From the NCBI GenBank assembly GCA_002304925.1, contig DBPT01000025.1, forward strand, positions 1 through 64,000: a stretch of 64,000 bases of DNA, written 5' to 3'. Under the pieces are notes generated by a model. The model was not told the DNA's origin, made no database searches, and saw only the letters and a list, made by a program, of their open reading frames with translations. Below are positions 33,307 through 42,100 of the stretch, piece by piece (within the stretch, counting starts at the first letter, position 1; the number at the start of each line of letters is the position of its first letter). Position numbers and translations under genes: made by a program. The stretch is from Prolixibacteraceae bacterium UBA1413. Its GTDB lineage: Bacteria; Bacteroidota; Bacteroidia; Bacteroidales; Prolixibacteraceae.

Positions 33307-36111
33307 ATGAAACACCTGTTCATGAGAAGGATGATCCTGTTGCTGTTTCTTATAATAGAGGGAACGGGCATCTGGGGAATCAGCGCACAGCATTCCACCC
33401 TGGAAGGCGGGGTATCCGTTGCCAGTCCATATTCCGAAGTTTTCCCTTTTACCGACAGGATCCTCCTTTTTAATCTCTCTGACAGCGGCCTGTACAAACC
33501 CATTATCTGGGGGCTTGACCTGGCCTGGCTCTCGGAGGATAACATCAGGCGGGGAATTGCTTTCATGGGCGAGGAGCGTGTTGATGTGGTCAGGTCCTCT
33601 TTCATGCCTGTCCTTCCGCTGAACAACGGTGAATTGCAGGGGGAGGCGTTCAGAAACACCAACCTGCGGATCAGCATTATCAACAGGTGGCTTCCCGGCA
33701 GCACGACGGTTGCGCTGAACTGCGACCACCCCAGTGTGCATTCTTGGTATGCTGGGAATGCAGTCCACTGGGCTCAACTGATGGATGTGACGGCAAGGAT
33801 GCACCAGGAGGCAGGACGGAGAGTCGTTTCCATTTCCCCGTTCAACGAGCCTGATTATGGCTGGGGACAGGGCGACATTGGCGACTTCTACAACATAGCC
33901 GCTGAATTGAGGAAGAACGCACGATTTGATTCCATCCGCATAAGCGGAGGGAACACCCTTAATTGCGACCAGGCGTTGTCGTGGTACAATATTCTGCAGA
34001 GCAGGCTTGACGAAGGGAACACACACCAGCTTGCCGGAAGTTTTGACAACTATGCAGCCTTTTTTCAGCACGTTCGGGCTATAGGGGATCATGCCACGAA
34101 TGATGAACTTCACAACGTCATGGAGGCCATGGTGGGTGTCGAATATGGCCTGCAAACCGGCATCTGGTGGGGGACGGCCGAATATGCCCGCGGGGAGTTT
34201 GTCAAGGCGAGCGATGGCAGAAGGCTGGGGTATGCCGAGCACCGGCCCAACTGGACGGCGGCAGCGGTATATCGCAACCCGGAGGGGAAAGTGCAGGGAT
34301 TTTGTGGCTCTTCGGAACGGCAGGCGGTCACAACCTCTTATTCCTTTCTGTCCCGTGACCGGGATGTGTTTTATGACGGTCACGGCCCGCAACGCCAGTT
34401 TGTCGTTGAAATTCCGGGGGGCACCGGATATCAGCAAGGACAGACAAATGCCGAGCGGGTGATCGGCATCACCTGGGGTGACGATATCCAGCCCGTGATC
34501 AACGGGAAGTACCTGGTGGTCAACCGCAACAGCGGGAAAGTGCTGGAAGTCGAGGGAGGCTCTTCATCGGCGGGGGCCAATGTAAGGCAGGGCATTTCCA
34601 CTGCCGCCGCCCATCAGCAATGGTCGGTCACACCGGTGGACGCCCGTGTGGGAGGAGATTTCAGCTATTTCACCATTAAATCCGCAAGCAGCGGCAGGGC
34701 GTTGGATGTATACAACTGGTCGCTGAACAACGGAGGCAATATTGTCATCTGGGATGATACCAAGGGAGGCAATCAGCAATGGTTCACCGAATATGCCGGG
34801 GATGGCTGGTTTTATATCCGCAGCCGCCACAGTGCCCTGTGTCTCGACGTGCTCAACGCAAGTACGGCAAATGGTGCCAATGTCATCCAGCGGGAAAAGC
34901 AGGATGCCCACAGCCAGCATTGGCGTCTGATCCCGGTCACGGCGCCGGTTGAGTTTATTCCTCCGGAGGCTCCGGCAAACCTGCGGGCGACGGCACGTCC
35001 CGAATCCGTCCGGCTTGACTGGGATGCCAGTCCCGAAGAGGATGTCGCAGGGTATGCCGTTTTCCGTTCGGAATCCATGGAAGGCCCCTACAACACCATC
35101 GCACGTGATGTGAAAACAACCGCTTTTGTGGACAATACCTGTACCGAAACCGGGCAATTTTTCTACAAGGTCAATGCGGTGGACCATTCCCTGAACTGTT
35201 CGGCTTGTTCAAACGTGGCCGTTGCCTCCACTACGGGGGATTCCGCCCTGGTGGCGCACTTCCGGTTCAATGGGAATACCCTTGACAGCAGCATTAACTT
35301 AAATCACGGTGCTACTCCGGGGGAAATGAGTTATGTCGACGGGGCGGATGGTTCCCTGGCCCTTGCCTTGAATGGCAATGACGATTTTATGCAATTGCCT
35401 GCCACCGTTGCCAACCAGGAGGAGATCACCCTTTCGGCCTGGGTGTACTGGAATGGTGGCACCCCCTGGCAGCGGATCTTTGATTTCAGCAGCAGCGAAA
35501 CGGAATATATGAACCTGACTCCCAGGATGCGGTTCTCGATCAGGAACGGCGGAAGCGAACAACGGCTGGATGCCGGCGCCATCCCGCAAAATGAATGGTC
35601 GCACGTCGCCGTTTCCCTGGGGAGAAAAGGGGCACGGATGTACCTGAACGGCACTCTGGCCAACGAATCGGCTGCCATCACCCTCCGGCCCGTCGACTTC
35701 AGGCCATTCCTGAACTTCATAGGCCGCGGGCAGGCTGCTGTGCCCTTGTTCAACGGATCTGTCGATGATTTCAAAATCCACAACTATCAGCTTTCCGACG
35801 GGGAAATCATGGAATTGTATCAGGAAGTCATTACAAATGCAGCCATTGGGAAGAGAAACCCGAAAACGGCTTTCTCGGTATACCCGGTTCCTGCCTCCGA
35901 CTTTCTGCACTATGCCTTCGATCAGGAATCCTTCTGTGGTGTTGCCAAAATAGAGCTTTTTAATGCTTTTGGTGAGCTCATATGGTTCCTGGAAAAATAT
36001 GACGGACATCCGGGTGTGGTAAATGTTTCGGATATTCCGGCGGGGGTCTGTTTCTTAAGGTTGACAAACGGCCGGGAGATCTATACGAAAAAGATAATAA
36101 TCAGCCATTGA
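33307..36111 (+). CDS. Putative clan GH-A hydrolase with ricin, Fn3, LamG and T9SS domains
   Basis: A 934-residue secreted multidomain protein. After the signal peptide (1-27), residues about 40-390 look like a (beta/alpha)8 barrel with an NEP motif (ISPFNEPDYGWG, Glu181) typical of clan GH-A acid/base residues; Glu273 (NVMEAMVGV) is a possible nucleophile. I could not fix the family; GH30-like is my best guess. Then a ricin-type beta-trefoil (about 398-548, with three QQW/QHW repeats), a fibronectin type III domain (about 553-642), a LamG/concanavalin-like domain (about 648-835) and a T9SS C-terminal sorting domain (about 856-934, VYPVPASDFLHYAF). It should be exported by type IX secretion and bound to the surface. 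First of four T9SS cargo genes in a row. Confidence 0.75.
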   Translation: MKHLFMRRMILLLFLIIEGTGIWGISAQHSTLEGGVSVASPYSEVFPFTDRILLFNLSDSGLYKPIIWGLDLAWLSEDNIRRGIAFMGEERVDVVRSSFMPVLPLNNGELQGEAFRNTNLRISIINRWLPGSTTVALNCDHPSVHSWYAGNAVHWAQLMDVTARMHQEAGRRVVSISPFNEPDYGWGQGDIGDFYNIAAELRKNARFDSIRISGGNTLNCDQALSWYNILQSRLDEGNTHQLAGSFDNYAAFFQHVRAIGDHATNDELHNVMEAMVGVEYGLQTGIWWGTAEYARGEFVKASDGRRLGYAEHRPNWTAAAVYRNPEGKVQGFCGSSERQAVTTSYSFLSRDRDVFYDGHGPQRQFVVEIPGGTGYQQGQTNAERVIGITWGDDIQPVINGKYLVVNRNSGKVLEVEGGSSSAGANVRQGISTAAAHQQWSVTPVDARVGGDFSYFTIKSASSGRALDVYNWSLNNGGNIVIWDDTKGGNQQWFTEYAGDGWFYIRSRHSALCLDVLNASTANGANVIQREKQDAHSQHWRLIPVTAPVEFIPPEAPANLRATARPESVRLDWDASPEEDVAGYAVFRSESMEGPYNTIARDVKTTAFVDNTCTETGQFFYKVNAVDHSLNCSACSNVAVASTTGDSALVAHFRFNGNTLDSSINLNHGATPGEMSYVDGADGSLALALNGNDDFMQLPATVANQEEITLSAWVYWNGGTPWQRIFDFSSSETEYMNLTPRMRFSIRNGGSEQRLDAGAIPQNEWSHVAVSLGRKGARMYLNGTLANESAAITLRPVDFRPFLNFIGRGQAAVPLFNGSVDDFKIHNYQLSDGEIMELYQEVITNAAIGKRNPKTAFSVYPVPASDFLHYAFDQESFCGVAKIELFNAFGELIWFLEKYDGHPGVVNVSDIPAGVCFLRLTNGREIYTKKIIISH

Positions 36112-36168
36112 TTTCCCTCCGGTTCGTGTGTTCCGGTAGTCGGAAAGCAAACATAAATAAAACAGGGT

Positions 36169-38934
36169 ATGAGCGGACGAAAAAACGGACGAGGATGGTC
36201 TTTGAGCGCAGGACACAAAGGTGTTGCATGGTTTCTGAGCGCTTCAGCAAGACAAATTGCAGTGGTAATGATTGCATGTGTAACCCTTCAGGCTTTCGCG
36301 GCTGAAAAAGAGACGGTTGTGCGTCTGGTCAATGAAGATCGTGTGCTTTCAACGGCGATGGAACTGCACCTTACAGCGACTGATTCCGCCTTGGTAAACA
36401 GTATAGTAAGCCTGAACCATGAAGATGCCTGGCTGTTTTTCGACAATATCAAACCGTCGGAAGTTCTGGCAAAATATAGTTCCGGCATTCGCATCAACGG
36501 GGAACCGCTGAATGCGGGCGCCAACGGCCGGATTGCCATTTATGCGCAGGGAAGTGTGATCATGCCTTTCGGCTATTATTTCAGGCCTCTGACCGTATAT
36601 ACCGAAGAGGGGTGCACGGGCTCTTCGATGGAACTGCCGATCCATATCTATCATAACAACCTGGGCGAATTTGACGATGTTATTCAATCGTTCAGGCTGA
36701 AACGGGGATACATGGCGACTTTTGCCAATAGTCAGGATGGGTCAGGCTATAGCAGGGTATTTATTGCCGACAGGGAGGACCTGGTGATGGACAGGATGCC
36801 TGCAGAACTGAAGGGTACGGTATCCTTTATCCGGATTTTCAAATATGAGTGGGTATCGAAGAAGGGAAAGGCCGGATGGAACCCGCATGACATCAACGCC
36901 ACCAGTTATTACGACTGGAATATCGGCGGAAATTCCTCAAGCGATGTGGAATATGTGGCCATTCGCCAGAATGGGGGATGGCCTTCGTGGAATGATATCA
37001 ACAGTAAGGAGAATATATCGCACCTTCTGGGATTCAATGAGCCTGACCGGCCCGACCAGGCCAACATGACTTTTCAGCAGATGATCGATATCTGGCCTGA
37101 CATGATGAAGTCGGGACTCAGAATCGGCTCTCCCGCGTGGTCAAATCCCTGGGGCGGAACCGGGGGAACCCTGTTTGACTTCATTGACAAATGCGATGAG
37201 TTGAACTACCGGGTAGATTTTGTGGCGCTTCACTGTTATTGGGGAGGGAAATCGCCGCAGAACTGGTACAACGACCTGAAATACATCCATGAGCGGACAG
37301 GGCGCCCGTTGTGGATCACGGAATGGAACAACGGGGCCAACTGGACCACCGAATGGTGGCCCGACGCCAGCAAGGCGTACACCGATGCCAATGCACGGAA
37401 ACAGCTGAATGACCTGAAAGGAATCCTCCAGGTCCTGGATACAGCAAGTTTTGTGGAACGCTATTTTATTTATGACTGGGTGCAGGATTGCCGGGCCATG
37501 GTGTTAAACGGCCAACTGACCCTGGCAGGTGCCTATTATTCCGCCAATAAATCGCAAATTGCCTATAACGGAAACAGGGAGGTGGTGCCGCATTGGAATT
37601 ATAAGCCGCCGGTACTTTCATCCCGCTATTTTTCGTTGTCAAATGCCATACGGGTGGGCTGGACTGACAGCAACGGAGAGCTTTCCCGGAAATATACCCT
37701 GGAGAAAAAGGTAAACAGAGGGAGTTTTGAGACAGTTTACGCCAGCGAAGATGTTTCAAAGCTCTTTTATCTCGATCCGCTGGATACGGACGAAGGAGGA
37801 ACCCTCACCTACCGGCTGACCCTTGTACCCGCCAGGGGGATTCCCCTCCATTCGAACCGGGTTACCTGTTTCAAGACGGCAGGAACAGACGTCATCCAGT
37901 CGGCGGATTTCATCGTGGACAATCTCGAGGCGAATACGGTCTATTTTTCCAGGAAGTATTCAACCGTACCGCTTCTGTTTTTGGGAGTACCTTCTTTCGA
38001 AAATGCGGTTCCGCTAACGCAGCGTGTAACCGGCGTCACGACGACCTCTTTCAGATTTGCCCTCGATCCCTGGCTTTATGTTAAGAATGCGCGGCTTTTG
38101 ATTCCTGAGCAACTCTCAGTGCTCGCAATTCCGGCCGGTTCCTACGATTTTAAAGGAATAAAGGCTGAAGTCGGGGCCATTTCCGGTGTCACCCGCGACT
38201 GGTCCGCGGTTACTTTTAACAAGCACTTCGGGGAACTGCCGGTGGTTTTCTGCACCCTGGCTTCCGGCGGCAATACTGTTCCGCTCACCGTCGGAATCCG
38301 CAATGTTACCGTATCGGGATTCGAATGTTGTCTGAAGAGCGAGGAAGCCCTCACCGCTTCAATAAATGGGGAGACCGTTCATTTTTTTGCGATTGAACAG
38401 GGGAAGGGGGCCATCGGAGGCAAGCGGATTACTGTGGGCAGGAATTCCGAAGGAAGCGGCCTCTTCTCATCGCCGGTTGATATTCTGCTGGATTCAAGTT
38501 ACAGGGAACCGGCGGTTTTTGCGGGTCTATTGTCCGCTGAAGACAACTTCGCCTCTACGCTGAGGTATTCCCTCCCGGGAGAGTCGGTGCTCCGGCTTGT
38601 CAAGCAACGCGAAACGTCGGCAGGCGATTCGGAAATCCATGTTGACCAATTCGGATGGATGGTGATGGATCTTGCTGCCGGTCAACCCGATACCGTTACC
38701 ATCGTGCCGGAACAGCACAAGAGGAGCAGGGTGGATTTTTACCCGAACCCAGCAAACCACACGGTGAATTTCAGTTTCGACGCGCCAATCCGTGTGGAGG
38801 TCGTCGATCTTACCGGACATACCCTGATCGATGCAGTCATTTCCAGGGAATTGAAGGTCAATTCGCTTCCTCGCGGGGTATATATTCTGAAGGCAGAGGG
38901 TTTCCTGCCTGCCCTTCTCGTCAAAACAGAATGA
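36169..38934 (+). CDS. GH128-like T9SS-secreted glycoside hydrolase
   Basis: A 921-residue exported protein with an unusually long basic n-region before the hydrophobic signal (about residues 28-45). The Glyco_hydro_cc (GH128) barrel covers about residues 215-475: HLLGFNEPDRPDQANM with acid/base Glu291, GSPAWSNPWGG, FVALHCYWGG and RPLWITEWNNGANW with nucleophile Glu385. GH128 enzymes act on beta-1,3-glucans, so this one may do so too. Residues about 55-200 are a beta-rich region that may bind glycans, an Fn3-like part follows the catalytic core, and two Ig-like segments lie at about 575-840. The C-terminus (VDFYPNPANHTVNFSF to the end) is a T9SS type A sorting domain. Starts 57 bases after the preceding gene. 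Confidence 0.82.
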   Translation: MSGRKNGRGWSLSAGHKGVAWFLSASARQIAVVMIACVTLQAFAAEKETVVRLVNEDRVLSTAMELHLTATDSALVNSIVSLNHEDAWLFFDNIKPSEVLAKYSSGIRINGEPLNAGANGRIAIYAQGSVIMPFGYYFRPLTVYTEEGCTGSSMELPIHIYHNNLGEFDDVIQSFRLKRGYMATFANSQDGSGYSRVFIADREDLVMDRMPAELKGTVSFIRIFKYEWVSKKGKAGWNPHDINATSYYDWNIGGNSSSDVEYVAIRQNGGWPSWNDINSKENISHLLGFNEPDRPDQANMTFQQMIDIWPDMMKSGLRIGSPAWSNPWGGTGGTLFDFIDKCDELNYRVDFVALHCYWGGKSPQNWYNDLKYIHERTGRPLWITEWNNGANWTTEWWPDASKAYTDANARKQLNDLKGILQVLDTASFVERYFIYDWVQDCRAMVLNGQLTLAGAYYSANKSQIAYNGNREVVPHWNYKPPVLSSRYFSLSNAIRVGWTDSNGELSRKYTLEKKVNRGSFETVYASEDVSKLFYLDPLDTDEGGTLTYRLTLVPARGIPLHSNRVTCFKTAGTDVIQSADFIVDNLEANTVYFSRKYSTVPLLFLGVPSFENAVPLTQRVTGVTTTSFRFALDPWLYVKNARLLIPEQLSVLAIPAGSYDFKGIKAEVGAISGVTRDWSAVTFNKHFGELPVVFCTLASGGNTVPLTVGIRNVTVSGFECCLKSEEALTASINGETVHFFAIEQGKGAIGGKRITVGRNSEGSGLFSSPVDILLDSSYREPAVFAGLLSAEDNFASTLRYSLPGESVLRLVKQRETSAGDSEIHVDQFGWMVMDLAAGQPDTVTIVPEQHKRSRVDFYPNPANHTVNFSFDAPIRVEVVDLTGHTLIDAVISRELKVNSLPRGVYILKAEGFLPALLVKTE

Positions 38935-39100
38935 CGGCCAGATAAAATACGGGGCACCTTTTTATGTTTTAAGAAAAAAGAATTATCTTTCAGGTGATGA
39001 ATTCAGGACTTAAGAAGGGTGAATATTTGCTGCCTGGCAAACATGATCAAGCCGGATTGAATCACAAAACAGACTTATAAAACACTTAAAATTAAATGTT

Positions 39101-42100
39101 ATGAGAAAAATTTTACTTTACGGAATTGCAATCATTTTTGTATTTGGAGGCATCCTGTATCCTTCCGGGGTTCGGGGGCAAGCGACCCTGAAACACTCCT
39201 ATACCTTTGAAGAAGGAACCTACGATGAGACTACCGTATTCGACCAGAAAGGATCGGTTAACGGAGTACTGGGAGGGACTAAAATCAGCATCGCCGACGG
39301 GAAAGCGACCGTTTCAGGCGCAACGTCCAACAGTGACGGGTGGATATCCTTTGATGGCGTTGCCCTGGCATTGAATACCTATTCGGCTGTCACCTTGGAA
39401 GCCTTTGTGGAAACAGGTAATGCTTTAAACACAGGTTATACCATGTTAGCTTACTTTGGAACATCCAGCCCGGGTGTTGGTTGTTTCTGGATTCAGCCGA
39501 CACGGGCCGCCAACGAGACCCGGATTGAGGCAAATAATACCAGCACTACCGTTTCCGCAATAATGCCCGGGTATGAAGTGGATGACGGGAAAATGCACCA
39601 TATCGTTGCTGTCCTGAACAATGAGGCTCTCACCTATTACCTTGACGGAGTGATTATTGCCCAGACACCAACGGGTGCCGATTTTATCAGTACCCTGGGC
39701 ACTGACGTAGCCAATCTTTTCAGGGGCGTTGACGGCTGGAATGATCCCAACTATAATGCCTCTCTTCTGGAATTCAACATATACGATGGCACCCTTGAAC
39801 AGTACACTATCGCACAGACAGCGGGTGAATTTTTAGGTCTCGACCTGACCAATGCGACGCTGGAAAATCTGACTGTCAACGTAGGTGCCATGCTCCCGGA
39901 TTTTGACCCTGAAACAGATATTTATGAGGTAACCGTACCTTACGGGACTACCCGGATGACGATAACGGCCAAACCGGTAGTCGGCGGGGTTGCGATAACC
40001 ATGTTTGACGGTTTGGGAACTGAACTGAAGGACGGTGTTGTAACCTTTGACAAAGACGAAGGAATTGATGTTGAAATTGAGGTCAAAGCACTCGATGGCT
40101 ATACAACGAAATCGTATTATGTTTCGGTTTTCCCCGATGACGGAAAAAGCTCCGCCACCCTGGGTGCTATCAATTTATCGGCAGGAAAGCTGATTGAAAC
40201 TTTTATGATGGATTCAACCCGTTACACTGTCATTGTCCCTCCCGGAACGGCTGCCGTAACGGTAACTGGTGTTCCGAACTGGGATAAGGCAACAGTGACG
40301 GGGAATGGCACGGTTACTTTGGTTGACGGCGAAGGAACAGCCATACTTTCCGTTACTTCTGAAGATGGTACTGCCACGAAAGAATATGTAGTCAATATAT
40401 ATACTTCAGTTGTGACCACTGGCACTGATTTTTACCTCGTACATGAGTTAAATGGTTTTGTGGCAGCCGAAAGCGGTGCGGCTTTTAACCAGGTTATTCT
40501 GGCTGATGCCGTTTACCAGGATAATATGCAAATCTGGCAATTTGAAGACAGTAAAGTTAAAGATCAGTATTTTATCCGGAATAAGGCTGGCAATTATATG
40601 TGTCTTTCGCGGACCTCAGCCAATGCCTGGGATCTGGAAGTTTACCCCGATCTTCCTTCGGTAAGCCTCGACAGTGCCCGTTTTATCCTCAATGAATTTG
40701 AACCCGGCAGGTTCAGGATCATTTCCGTGAGAAAACAACAAGCCAGCGCAACCAACAATATGCTGGGGCCCAACAACGGCAATCTTGGGTCTCCATTGTT
40801 TAACGACAAATGGCGCAGCACAGCGAACGATCCGCTGACTGTATTCAACATTAAGAAGCCCGAAGAGGTGGTATCACCGTATGATATCCATCTCTCCGCT
40901 CTTACGATTTCCGGTGTTATTTTGAAACCGGCGTTTAATCCTGCCTACAGAAATTATTATGCAACCATTCCTGTGGGTATGACTTCTGTTCAGGTTGATG
41001 CCACCCCCCGGGATGCTGCGGCTGTTGTGACCGGTACAGGAAATGTCGGAATAACTCCCGGGAAAGGAACCATAACGGTCAGGGTTACCGCATCGGATCC
41101 CCAGTATACCCGTGATTATGTCGTTCATTACATTACCGATACCGAACTAACTTTGATGCACTCCTATACCTTTGATGACGGAACGGCCAACGATCAGGTT
41201 GGTGATGCTGACGGGACCGTGCATGGAGGATCATTTGCCGACGGGACATTTATTGCTGCTGCAGAGGGTGATTATATCGTTCTGCCTGCAGCGAAAATTG
41301 CATTGAATACCTATCCGACATTTACGATGGAAGCGCATGTGATAACTGGTGTAAATCCGGCGTGGACCATGTATACATATTTTGGCAATACCACCGGAGG
41401 GGATCATACGTTCTTTATTTCCCTGGCAGGAGATAATAACCTGGCCCGGGGAGTATTGAATCTTGGGGATGGTGAAGTTCAGGCTGCCTCTCCTGAACCG
41501 GGTGCCGGAGAAACTCACCATTATGTCTGTGTGATTACGAACGATACCCTTTACTGGTATGTGGATGGCAGTCTGGCCCAAAAAACTCCAAATAAACCCA
41601 CTTATCTCATAAAAGATATCAGCAATGCGAATGCCTGGTTCGGTTACGGAGCGTATACTGACCCGACCTGGCTGGGAACCACCAATGAATTTAACATTTA
41701 CAGCGGGCAAATGGATGCAGCAACGGTTGCGGCACGTGCCAAACATTTCCTGGGAGATATGTCCACCGATGCAACATTATCTTCATTATCCGTTGATGCA
41801 GGTGAATTGATCCCTGAATTCGACCCGGCTGTGACATCCTATTCGGTGCTGATTCCCCCGGGTGTTACAACCATTAACGTTTCTGCTGTTCCGAATGATG
41901 ATAAGTCAATCGTGGAAGGCGTCGGTGCCGTTGACGTCTCTTTGGGAAGCGGACAGGCAACGGTGCTGGTCACGGCTGAAAATGGTTCCAAAAAGAGCTA
42001 TACCATTGCTTTTAATGCACCGAGCGAATATACTCTGATGCATTCCTGGACTTTCGATGACGGAACTGCCGCCGATGTTGTCGGTGATGCCGATGGCACT

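Noticed and set aside
33298..34437. 379-residue minus-strand open frame opposite the putative GH-A enzyme
   Set aside because: No recognisable domain or signal, Pro/Arg-rich composition, and the plus strand has a signal peptide, catalytic-like motifs and a T9SS tail.
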